Assembly: GCF_041260155.1 (NCBI RefSeq)
Contig: NW_027248279.1
Span: 2,413,764-2,477,763 of the forward strand
Length of the DNA stretch: 64,000 nucleotides
Direction of reading: 5' to 3'
Source of the DNA: Ptychodera flava
Lineage: Eukaryota; Hemichordata; Enteropneusta; Ptychoderidae
In this document: in pieces, positions 1 to 11,770 of the stretch
Layout of the letters: each line of letters opens with the position of its first letter
Position numbering within the stretch: position 1 is the stretch's first letter
Notes under the pieces: model-generated
Databases searched by the model: none
Seen by the model: the letters and a program-made list of their open reading frames with translations, nothing else
What the model was told of the DNA's origin: nothing
Program-made: the position numbers and the translations under genes

Positions 1-31
1 TCGTCTAGAAGAAATTAATATGATCAATAAA

Positions 32-379
32 TGTCATGTATTAAACTATACTTCCATTATACAAGCCTTGTCTGTGTCGAGTGTGTGCTTATTACTTTAC
101 CCTCGCTATCTCTGTATGGTTTTTCAAAGAAAACAGTCCATATTCCTACCGATCACCAACGCAGGGGTTTATCGCCCTGACCGAATAGCAGCTCATAAGG
201 TAGTCGACGTCTGGACAATTTAGCTGCTAACGAATTATTGAAGGGGATAAGAGAGGACCATTTACAGATAAGGACTCTTTTCTTTGAAAAACCATATCGA
301 GATAGTGAGGGTAAAGTAATAAGCACACATTCGACACATGGAAGGCTTGTATAATGGAAATATAGTTTAATACACGACA
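32..379. mobile_element. Foldback/MITE-like element, 108-bp inverted arms
   Basis: Arm 32-139 and arm 272-379 are imperfect reverse complements along their whole length, with a 132-bp spacer. The ORFs across it are by-products of the symmetry. Superfamily unknown, and no target duplication was identified. Confidence 0.7.
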
Positions 380-1497
380 ATTATTGCTTTCAATACTACA
401 ATAAATCCGAAGTTTCCCAAACTATAAGGTGAACATTTTATCTTATCCATCAACAACCATACCATATCACAGTAATTAAACTAAGGGAGAGGTCAGTTTA
501 TGCGGCCTGGGAGTGGTAGATACGTTTTATGCACATCTATTTGGTAAAATTGTTGACATGTCAGTTGTACAGGATTTCAAACTTACAATTTCAAAGTGTG
601 TATACAGTATTTTGAGTGAGCTTTGTATGTATTTCACACTTTTCATGCATAAATAATTGTCCAGAATTGTTGTAGATAAATTGATGTTGATCACTAATGT
701 CAAAGAGAGAACAGCAGAGAGCTATTGTTTATAGGTATTGTAGCCAAATTTGATGTGTACAGTGTCTGAGAGGACCTGCTCTTTTATCGCTGAAGCCAGA
801 AGGCTCGTACAAAAATGACAAAAGCATGCCTTTTGTTAACTACCATTTTACTCATGAAAAATAATACCTTTCTTGTTAAAACCTGTGCCAGGAAGGAAAA
901 TAGTTCATCAATGAGAATGAAAAATATCTTGTCCTTTTTCTGTATAGCAAATCTGTTAATGTAAGAATTTATTGCGAGATATCAAAGCAAGTTGCTTTCT
1001 CATAATGAATTCTCATTGAGAAAACAGAGAAATTCAGGACATTCTTATGCTTTTCATATGACCTGCAGATGTCATATTGATTTAATACATTTTGCAAAAC
1101 TGACTCTAAATTTGCAAATTTCCAACCCCTGAATGATGTAGTTTTTAGCCGGTATGATGTTTTGTAACACTTTCACTGTGCAAACATCCAAATATTCTTG
1201 CTATATATCTCTGACGTATTAATATTAGAGTCATGCCCCCGAAGGGCAAACCAAAATGTGTAACTAATTGATACGATTAGTGTCTGGCACGATGCATTTT
1301 ATGCAGGTATGAGTAATGTTGTAATTCAAAAACACACTGAAACTGAACACAACGTGCAAAATGACAGTAGTATTATTTTTACTCGAATTTGCGGTAGCAT
1401 TGGTGGCCCTCGTAACTCCAAGACAGCTTGAAAACGTGAAAGCCAAATCCTTCTGATTCAAATAATGGGCGACCAGATTGCCTTATGTAAGCAAACC
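380..1497. other. AT-rich non-coding stretch
   Basis: No convincing coding exon, RNA gene or repeat was recognised here. ORFs are short and lack homology or splice context. Confidence 0.4.
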
Positions 1498-1709
1498 AAC
1501 ACGATCGGAACTAACTTGGGATAATTGGACTTTCATATTTTTAAAATTTCTCAAAAGTGTTAGGTGCTAGATATTTGAATATTGCAATAATAAAATTGTT
1601 CATAAAAACAAGTGTGTAATGTAAAAAGAAAAGCAGATGAGATTACATTTGTAGATTAAATCGGCATTACTTCACCATCCAATTATCCCAAATAAGTTCC
1701 AATCGTGTT
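1498..1709. mobile_element. MITE with about 30-bp terminal inverted repeats
   Basis: The ends are AACACGATCGGAAC and its imperfect complement, continuing through TGGGATAATTGGA / TCCAATTATCCCA. A possible 4-bp target duplication AACC flanks it at 1494-1497 and 1710-1713. It is non-coding. Related copies lie at about 15115-15205 and 43670-43870. Confidence 0.7.
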
Positions 1710-2080
1710 AACCCTAACCTATCAATGTTAAGAACGAAATAATCATACCATTATACACGATTTAGCATGCGCTTCAAAACGTTGATTTATTTGCTGACAT
1801 GGTTAAACCAATCAGAAACCTGAAACAACTTGGTAAACAAGATAGTCTAAATATATTTCCCTCCATCTATCCTTTTCACTTTCTGCACCTGTGTATTGCT
1901 GTTTAAGTTTCTCCTGTTTTTAGTTATCTGACTGACTATCTTCCCCTACTGTGACACTGTCTCTTTCTGTGTTTGTGAATGTCTCTATATCTCTCTCCTG
2001 TATGTGTATTTCTCCCCCTTCCTGTCGGTCTCCCCTCTCTCTCAACCACTCACCGTCTGTCTCTGTCCGTCCGTCTGACT

Positions 2081-2425
<345 letters not shown>

Positions 2426-2439
2426 TGTGTGTGCAAGGA

Positions 2440-2860
2440 AACTCATGCGAGGAAATTTTTTTTTAAACGAGAGGAACTTCTATTCGCAAGTTTGATTTAC
2501 AATGCCCTTGCCACCTGGCAAGCGAAGGCAGTCTAACAAAATCTCGCCGCATCACATTTGTTTCGCCCTATGCAACACTGATGACCTATTACTAATCAGT
2601 TGATAATTACATACGCTGAACTAGATAAACCAGTGACATATGAAGGCATTGCTCTTATCGGTTCGAATTAAAAATAAAGCCAAGGGTGTAAATCCCGACC
2701 TTGTCTGCATGACTTCAATCTTCTTCATTGTGGCAAAATAAATATTTTGCTGATGTCTCCCCAAAACATTTAGCAGTGTTGCTAGGTCAGTTCAGCATTT
2801 GCAGCTGGCATAATTGTGTAGGTTTTGGTTAAAATACAGTATGATAAGAGATGGCAAGGG
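2440..2860. repeat. Dispersed duplication, copy 1
   Basis: Shares GCAAGGAAA, TTCGAATT...AATAAA and TTAGCAGTGTTGCTAGGT blocks in the same order with 8110-8470. Both copies follow a CTGT/CT microsatellite. A short third copy of the first block lies at about 9730-9765. Nothing coding was seen. Confidence 0.55.
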
Positions 2861-3017
2861 GAGACAATTCTGCAGATAAGAAACATGTTGATAGAAAAGC
2901 AGTGAAAAATTTACCTTAATAGGAATTTTTTTACAGTCGATATATTTATTTTAACTCCCACTATGCATATGTATGTATGCAAATGGTAGGTATTCTTATT
3001 AGGGGGCAAAATCGCGC

Positions 3018-3201
3018 GTGTATGTATGTATGTATGTATGTATGTATGTATGTATGTATGTATGTATGTATGTATGTATGTATGTATGTATGTATGTATG
3101 TATGTATGTATGTATGTATGTATGTATGTATGTATGTATGTATGTATGTATGTATGTATGTATGTATGTATGTATGTATGTATGTATGTATGTATGTATG
3201 A
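3018..3201. repeat. (GTAT)n microsatellite
   Basis: About 45 perfect tetranucleotide copies, followed by GTGT and GTCTGT variants. It adjoins the 147-bp-period repeat array on its right. Confidence 0.95.
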
Positions 3202-3239
3202 ATGTGTGTGTGTGTTTGTGTCTGTCAGTCTGTTTACAC

Positions 3240-4080
3240 AATAATTCAAAAACAGATTCAAGTCAAATTTAGTACACAGCTACCACATTCTACTTGCAAG
3301 AACTGGTTAGATTTTGGTTAGTGTGGCTTGCATATAAATGAAGTTATGCAATATCATTTTTTCCGTACAATGGTTTCCCTATGGAGACAGAAATGACAGT
3401 GTAGACATATATTAAAAAATACTGCACTTCGCAGAGATGACAATCTCAGAACATTATGATGATACTGTGAGTGTCATGTCAATTATCTGCTCATTTGCAC
3501 ATTTAATGAACTTTTGTTATTAGTGACATAACTCTGAAATTCCTGCACCAAACTTGATAATATGTGCAACAATATTTGTCCGATATATATCTAATTATAC
3601 TAAGAAGTAGTGGGTAGTGTCAAGTTATTAAATAGGTCATTTGCATATTTTATGAAGTTTTGTAATTAGCCATATAACGTTAGCATAACTGCATCAAATT
3701 TGATGAATCTGCTACAGACACTGATCTGCTGATGTCTAACTATGGTTTAAAGCACATAATAATAGTGTCAAATGAATAAAGGGTTTATTTGCATATTTAG
3801 TGAACTTTGTAATTAGGTATATAACTCTGAAATTACGGCACCGAAGTCAATGAAAATCTGGTACAGATATTAATATGATAAATGTTTGATTGTACTGACA
3901 AGCTTTTGGCAGTTTCAAGTTAACAAATAGCTCATTTGCCTATTTTATGAAGTTTGTAATTAGTCATATAACTCAGAAAGAACGGCACCAAATGTGATGA
4001 GATCTGCTGCAGATACTGATCCGCCAGATATCTAATTGTGGTGTAGAGCATTTAGTGCGTCCAGTAGTGTCTGATAAATG
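3240..4080. repeat. Dispersed repeat with about 147-bp tandem units
   Basis: Four units carry TCATTTGCATATTTAATGAA-like starts at about 3491, 3638, 3787 and 3932, then CATAACTC, CGGCACCAAA and CTGATC blocks. The left end carries CAAAAACAGATTCAAGTC next to the microsatellite. A reverse-oriented copy lies at 53690-54310. Confidence 0.75.
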
Positions 4081-4889
4081 TCAATACACGTCGAATCATT
4101 AGCAGTCAATTTCAATGTTTGATAATTAAGTTTGTAATTTTGTCAAACTCTAAAGTATATTCTTCCATTTCAGGGGTCACATTAGCATGTCAAGTTGTTC
4201 TGTTGAGTAAATGCTAAAATTTTCTGGTGTGTTTACCTGATATCTAACATTCTGTGAAGAATGTTAACTTACTAATATTATATAGGGCTCAGCCTTGGTG
4301 TCGCGCCAGGGGTTAAGATTGGCAATGTTATTTGTATTGATTCATGATAAAATGTAATTAAGTGTTACTTCATAAACGTATATATGACAACTATGCCCAG
4401 TTTCCCTCTGATGAAAGCAGTTCACGTACGTACACGCGCGGACGTCAAACCCTGCAGCAGTGCAGGTAGGCCTATAGATTTTCTGTAACGTGTAAAAATT
4501 TTGGACAAAAATTGGCAAGTTTTACATTGATAACAGCCTATTGAGTTAAACAAGGGACGGTCATGCAATCATTATCATTGCAATGGTAACCGCACTGCCT
4601 AACTTCCACTTGCAAGCTGAAAACTATAGCGTTCCGTCTAAAAACTGGCAATTTTTGAATTTAATTATTGACACTGGGGGCGCTTTTCTAAAATTCAATT
4701 CCAGCATTCTTTGCGTATGCCACCGTTCATATGCGCGACTGTTTTCTCCCTTTATCTATATAAACGATATTCTGTATCAGCGACAAGATGCATAATAACA
4801 TTTACTGGCTAATAAAAGAGGTATATTTCATAAATGGCATGTTATATAATAATAATTTGTTTCGTATTTGTTTATTTACGAGTACTCAA

Positions 4890-4965
4890 AAAACATGGCG
4901 GCGCCCACGAAAGAAGGATACACTTCCGGTTACTCGCATAGTATATTATGAATAAGCGCATGCGT
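4890..4965. promoter_or_regulatory. Possible CpG-type promoter cluster
   Basis: AACATGGCGGC (YY1-like, 4892-4902), ACTTCCGGT (ETS-like, 4922-4930) and GCGCATGCGT (NRF1-like, 4956-4965) lie within 75 bp. These three motifs are established neighbours in metazoan housekeeping promoters. No adjacent coding exon was identified, so the target gene is unknown. Confidence 0.3.
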
Positions 4966-5139
4966 AGTCAGTAAGCCGCTGGCGCGACTATTAATGAACC
5001 TGTTGTAAAACACGTGAGCACATTCAGTTCTTATCTGGTTTAAATATTAACTAGACTATGAAACACGAAAAAAACTAAACAAAGTGACAAAGAAAGTCAT
5101 GGAAATTTAGTGTTATTTAATTCTTTGGCGACGAGCAAG

Positions 5140-5520
5140 TTTGAAGTAAAAATAAGATCACTATCAAAATAGAACCATAAAAGGGAAAGTAGATCAGGTC
5201 ACCAGTTATGAGGAGGATAGAATAAAAATGTTCGAGTTAATTTTGACACAGGTACAACTGACCTACAAACCATCTCTAGGACAGCAAATAACACTATTTA
5301 GTGAAACTAACCCTGACACGACAGTGTCACATTTCAATCAAAACAACTTCCTCTTAACCCATAAATGATGTCGTGGCATTAGGAAAGTAAGATAATCTAC
5401 AGTCTAGCAAGTCTGTGAGAACACAGAGCTGCGCTGCTGTTCTACAGATGACTTGTTTTTCGGTTGCTTTGTTCTATCTTGATTACGGGAGATTGGCTAA
5501 AAAATAACCACCAGTCTCTG
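5140..5520. repeat. Dispersed duplication, copy 1 (pairs with 11450-11770)
   Basis: Shares GATAATCTACAGTC, AAGTCTGTGAGAACACAGAG and TCTATCTTGATTACGGGAGA with the later copy in the same order. No coding content was recognised. Confidence 0.55.
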
Positions 5521-5729
5521 AATGCAAGTGCAGAGTTCCGGAAGAATAAACGATGTAATACCGCCCCATGCCGATATGCGATTATAATTTCAAATACTAC
5601 TCTTTATGACTTGATGAGATCAATCAAAGTGGGCAATGACCATTAACGGGAGACATGGAATTTATCCTGAGCTACAACTTGTAGGTTAATTTTAAAGGTG
5701 TTGGTACAAGAAAGGTTTTCACCATTTTA

Positions 5730-7900
5730 GTTTTTAGTCCCGCGAAGCGAGGACTAGTAGGTTAGGTTCCGTCCGTCCGTGCACATGTCATCAGAGATTC
5801 CAGAGTTGTCTTTGAAGCGATCATTGTATAACTGGGAAGAAATATAGTACCATATTGCCTCTTGATGCACGCTACTTATTTTCACGAAACGTCTTAATTT
5901 GGTGGCCAAAGATTAACGTTTTTTGGGATATTCACAGCTACTTTTTCGAAATCTGAATCCAAAATTAGTCTTGATATGTGGTATTCAGAGCTAAATCCTA
6001 ATCTGAAGTCACTCTAAAGTAGCCGATGACGTAATTTTTCGGACTGTACCGTTATTTATAGGGGCGACTGTCAATAAAACTACTTTTAACAAAAGTGTTA
6101 GTAACGTTTTTCTCGAGGATCTATGTATTGATCCATTTTACCCCACGTGGCATGTGCCACTCTATCTTGTACATACATGCATACGTATACGTGAAGGACA
6201 TTTTACCACCGCACAATCGTGCCAGATAGAAAGATGGACACATCATATCATTCTGTTATTTTATTGGGAGACATGAATGGCGATAATGCGAGTGGGAAAT
6301 CCAGACCATTCTTTGAGACAGACTCATTTTTGGAAAAGATTTCAATAGCATGTACTTTACTGCATATAAATTGTACTGCGCAAGTAAAATATAGTATCGT
6401 GTTAATTAATGTGAATCCAACAGAGTTACTGTTTCTGTGCTGTCTATCGGAACACATACAGGATAACTATGTCGACATTCTTTTCACGTTTCAAAGCATT
6501 CAATCTGCCGCGCCAAGCTATCGCCGACATCAGTACATGTACCGCTTAAATGCCGTGCACTTGACATCAGAAAGTAAACGTTCTAAATACGATTGCATCG
6601 CGATGAGCTGGCTAAACGCGATGGCGTTACTAAAATGTACAGAAGTTTACCAGTCAGGTTTTAATTAGTTATGGTCCAGCAGCTATCGATTGAGGTCCGA
6701 TCCGCGAAAATATTTCAGCACTGGAAGTTAAGCTCACACAGACTATATAAGAGGCGGTGTGGTTTGAACTGCTAATACTTGAAAACTGTGAAATCGCGGT
6801 AGACTTTTCTGAAAAACCATGCCTCAGGCCGGAGATGAAGTTTCCGTTGTGCACAGCTCCGTACGAACGTTTGCAATAGGGAATTCACCGGTACCATAAT
6901 TCAACTCTTACTCAGTACTAGCTCTATGGTACAGGGACCAGAATTGTATGAAGAGTGTTTTAGATTTACATTTAGCCCTTTCCATTACTCTTTCCAACTG
7001 TTTGCAAATCGGCTGAATATGCACGGTTACCATGGACGATGGGATACATGCCCAGGGATACATGCGTATTGCTTACCGAATTAACGTCCATGCCCCAAAA
7101 TTTGGAGATCGGAAAGTTCATTCGCCTGTGATCATCAACGGTCAAGCGGAAGACAGATTTCCTTAAATCTTTCAAAGTCTTATTTGTTAAAAGCATGGAG
7201 GTAGCAGAGACTCCATGTTTAAACTATAATCACTTGAAACAGAGGGTCAGCAAGTTGAGAAAAAAGATATTACTTGTCTTTGTTCAATAATTAGAGAATA
7301 CATTTTCCAAAGAAGAAATAAAGACGATTGTTTTGAAGTAGTTTGCATTCCTCATTCATCCTGATAAAAATCCCTAAATAATCTTACCAGCATTGCTTCT
7401 GGCGTTGGGTACCTTCTTACCTGATTTTTCTGACAGAAAGGCAATTACTTTATTAATAAGATCCAATATCACTGCCATGGTCTTTAGTCTATGGATATAT
7501 GGGAAAGGCTGTTGTACCGGTATGTTACATTTCTCATAACCTATTGAAGGTCATAGGTTAACTTATGTAAATTATTATGCTAATTAGCCACCACTCTGGC
7601 AAAAATTTCTGGGGAGAACACTGCTCAAGTTCTCTGTGAACCGTTTTAACAGTAAGACTAATAATAAATTCAGATACAATTCAAACACCTTAATCCAGCG
7701 GGACTGTGTCATCAACGATGACTTGTTTGTTAAACCAGATATGACAGCCATTATGAATTTCAAATATCGAAACTTCCTAGGTCATTTATCTTTCCAGAAC
7801 CAATTTTTGCACGGAGCCCCTCACTTTTATTTTTGATTTTGTAACAGATAGTCATATTAGCCAATATTTAAACAAAATGTCAAGTCATTCATTTTCGAGG
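5730..7900. other. Non-coding stretch with one unassigned 149-codon ORF
   Basis: A short imperfect palindrome (AGTCCCGCGAAGCGAGGACT) at about 5736 looks like the end of a dispersed repeat. The longest ORF (6219-6668, plus) has no recognised domain, and no splice context supports it. The rest is featureless. Confidence 0.3.
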
Positions 7901-7989
7901 CGTATAACACCTAATTTATAGATAAATAATTTTCCGTACTGAAATGCGCCTTGTTTTTACGCAAGTCGTTAAGATTTTTTGCGGACCCC

Positions 7990-8110
7990 CTCTCTGTCTG
8001 TCTGTCTGCGTGTCTGTCTGTCAGTCTGTTTGTTTGTCTGTCTGTCTCTCTGTCTGTCTCTGTCTCGTGTCTCTGTCTCCGTCTCTCTCTTTGTGTCTCT
8101 CTCAGCTCTC
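7990..8110. repeat. (CTGT)n/(CT)n microsatellite
   Basis: Imperfect CTGT and CT repeats. ORFs in all three frames across it are artefacts. Confidence 0.9.
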
Positions 8111-8480
8111 TCAATGCAAGGAAAGACGTGTTACGAAATCTTTTGCGCAAGATTGATTGCCATTGGCGATATCAGTCCTGAATTTAGACAAATAGTTTAA
8201 GACTGACTAACTTTCAGAGGAATGTCTCCCGTTCTTGTCTGACCCCATTTTACACCGATAGCGTACTTAATTGATGATCAATTACGGGGAAGTATATAAA
8301 CCTGAGACGTCGGAACACATCTCAATTGGTTCGTATTACAAATAAAACCGTTGATATAAATTTCATCTGACCTGAATGTCACCGCTTAAGTAAATATTTT
8401 GCTGACAGTTAGCAGTGTTGCTAGGTACATACGTGCTTGTAGACAGCACAATCATGTAGCCTTCGGTCCAAATAGAGAAT
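8110..8480. repeat. Dispersed duplication, copy 2 (pairs with 2440-2860)
   Basis: Same block order as copy 1, ending in TTAGCAGTGTTGCTAGGTAC. The pairing implies a mobile or segmental repeat whose left edge is the microsatellite. Confidence 0.55.
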
Positions 8481-11100
8481 GTTTACTTACATACATGTAC
8501 AAGAGAGATAATCATGTTGAGTTAAAAGAGTAGACAGAGCCGAACTTATTCGAGAATTTGTTTTTTACAATTGTTGTCTTTAACCTCTGCGAATAAGAGA
8601 TTTGTTTCCTGGGGCAGACGTGTATTAAGGTTCAAATTATGGCGCGAGATAAATTCAACACTTGTTAAAGCTTTGTAGTGCATATTGCATTCATTATATT
8701 TTCTTGGTTCTATCGAAGAAGTATGATGTAGTGAATTGACAGACGCTCAATTCTTAGCTCTTATAAACTATCACAGAATCGTGACTGTAGCATACACAGA
8801 GCTGTCGCATTTATCTTTTGCATCTGTTTGTATAAGATTATATACTCATGGCGACAGTAATGCATTGCAGTCAACTATTTTGATACCACTTGTTCTTCGA
8901 AAAATTTAGGATATAAGCTTACTGGGTTAATATAAAAGATACATAGACACGTGAGAAAGGGCTTATGCTGAGTTATGGTCTTAAGTAAACATAGAATTAA
9001 ATTTCAACTTAAGCTTGTTCCTAAAAGCCGGTCGAGCTCTGCGGTGTCACGAAGAGAATGGTTATTTTTAACAAATGGGGTGCTGAAGGAGGTGGTAATC
9101 TTTGATAGCGCATTGATCATTTCATCATCGCCTGTCCTAAAAATGACAAAAATATCTGCAAAAATACACAATAAAATATTTCATCATAATTTGTTCAGAT
9201 CACATTAAGGTTATCCCTAATAACGTGTCTACAACATATCAGAGCTATCAGTTGAGTTTAACTTCAAGAGTTTAAGGACTTTTACTCATTATTGAAAACT
9301 GACATGTATTCAATGTGACTGCAGCTGTTATGTGCCTTCAGCTGAATATTCATGAGTGTTTTCTTGTGTCTATATTTTCTTTGTTGGTATTTCATAAATC
9401 TGTATACCAAACTTAGTAAATATATTTTAACTCGAGTATTTTCTGTAATTCTCCTACAAAAGATTAGTTCTATCTGACAAGTTGATGATTTTTTTTCCTT
9501 GTTTCACATACAACATAATGGAAGTAGCATTTAGAGCAGTTAACAACTTAGTGGACCTTTAGCTAGAAAGAAGAGGTTAGCACATTAATCAGATATATCT
9601 TTAGCCAGTGAACTTTATATGAGCATATACACCTGCCTTCAAGGGGCAGTAATAAATGCACAGGAAACCTTTCAAGTTCTTGTACATTTATTCAGCAAGA
9701 AATCGAATTATTGTGTGTGTCTGTCTCTCAGTGCAAGGAAAGACGTGTTACGAAATCAGAGGAGAAAACGAGACAGCCAGCTAGGCAGGGGAGATGTGGA
9801 AATATGAAAGAGACCATTAAAGGAACAAAATAAGAAGCTGTCAGACATATTAAGCACACTGCAGATAACAGAAGATATCTAGAAAACATGTCGCTTTCCA
9901 AACATGGCTTACAGTCCTCTAACTCTTCAAGTTCAGCACATCTTAGAGTTGTGAGCATGTGTTGTAAGAAACCAGTTGCCGTGGCAACTTGCAGTGTCAG
10001 TGCTGAAAGTTTCGATGACGGTTGATATTAGCCTTATTGACTTTTAACTGATACACTTACAGATAAGTGGAATATTACAAACTCGATATTTATTCACTTT
10101 TTGTCCAGTCATTTACTAAGTCTTTTAGTGTTTCAGGGTATCATACCAATTTTTAAAATACAATTCTTGATAATTAATTACCAGGGAAGAGGTAGTTGTG
10201 TAAATTATAGTCTTGCACCTTTGATCTTTCATTTCCTCCATCGTTGATATCTGCCAGGCACCGGCGAAGAAAAATGGTTGACCAAAGGCTTTGAGTGATA
10301 TAGATTTTTGCTAACCAGAAATAACTCTGTTTATTTTTTCAGTTGGAAGAGTTCGTTCAGCAAGCTGCTCACTGATACGCATGCGTCAGTGCAATACGAT
10401 AAGCATAATACTTGACGGCACGGTCGCTTTCATTCCCACGATTTTTGTGATTGTGTCAACCTACGTCACAGACCAGCTTCGCTTGTATTTTTGAGCAAGG
10501 TTTGCAAGAAATAAAGTTTTAAAACTACTGAAATAACTTTAAAAATTGAATATAAATCAAAAGCATCCATATTCTTTCGTTTTGGATCAAACATATCATA
10601 CCGGATTTTGTGTAAAATGTCACCACCCCGGTCACCGCCATAACACAAAGTTCGCTGCGGCTTAGTCGTAGGTCTCAGTTCAGCGAGCTTGCCGCACGCT
10701 GGCTATGAAGCTATCGACACCTAGGATGAAGAGTGAACTGTCGCTTTATTGAAATAATATAGCTGGGCAAGGTAATGAGCTAGGCCTAGTGGGATGTTAT
10801 CAGCCTTTTCATTGCTATAACAATTACACAAGCCATGCAGAGTCTAATTTTCACTTACTACACAATGACTAAACTGATTTTAAGCTACTTGCCTGTGTTT
10901 ATGCAAACATCATCACCAAATGAAATGTCAATCCGATACGCCGGCCTTTTAAATCCAAGATGGCCGCCATACTTGCTGTGGTAAAATGCTATTTTTTTAC
11001 CTTATTTGAGCTCGTTGTAATTTAAACTGTGATCTACATATCAAAACCTTAGGTCTTTTTGTACATCTTCAAATATATTCTAAAACTTTCTGGACATTTC
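8480..11100. other. Non-coding stretch
   Basis: No gene was recognised. It contains a short repeat copy at about 9730-9765 and a YY1-like CAAGATGGCCGCC at about 10960. Confidence 0.35.
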
Positions 11101-11449
11101 ATTACGATGAGGGGAATCCTGATTGAGATACGCAGATGACAACATTCAACGTGCAGTACAAGAAATTCACAAAATGAAATTCCAGACAAGTCAGGTAACT
11201 ACAAATAAAACAACGAAAAACCCCAGCCTAATCAGATATAATTACAAACTATCTAAAAAGAGAGATAAAACTGCAGCAAGTGATAATGGATACATTAAAA
11301 TATCGACCCACCAACTGGAGATAAAACAACCTTGTAAACTCGCAGATGAGAAAAGTAATGACAGAAATACATTTAACATTTCTACAGTAGATGCAGACTA
11401 TCTGCGGCAAGAGGAGTTTAAAATGGCGCCTCGCTTCAAAAGGTAGAAA

Positions 11450-11770
11450 GGTTACTATAGACTTAATGTTGACAAGTGTAGAATTAAAATCACAACTGTA
11501 CTTAAATCAACAAGGGTAAAATTAACCTCAAAAGAACAACACTACTTAGTGAACTAAACGTGTCACGACGGATTATCACATTTTAAAGAATACAACTTCC
11601 TCTTCCAGGCTCTAAAACAAGAGATCGCATGGAGAGAATAAGATAATTTACAGTCGCGTAAGTCTGTGAGGACACAGAGCTGTTCAGCTGTTTTACTGTT
11701 CTACCTCATACTTGTTTTGGTTGTTATGCTCTATCTTGATTTCGGGAGATCGGCAGCGCTGACCACAATT
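11450..11770. repeat. Dispersed duplication, copy 2 (pairs with 5140-5520)
   Basis: Matches copy 1 through AAGTCTGTGAGGACACAGAG and TCTATCTTGATTTCGGGAGA. The ORF just upstream (11123-11446) has no counterpart in front of copy 1. Confidence 0.55.

Noticed and set aside
6219-6668. 149-codon plus ORF
   Set aside because: No recognised domain and no splice context. Such a length can occur by chance in a 64-kb window.
11123-11446. 107-codon plus ORF beginning RYADDN, recalling a reverse transcriptase motif
   Set aside because: The residues around it do not match any RT block, it starts at TTG, and no neighbouring homology was seen.
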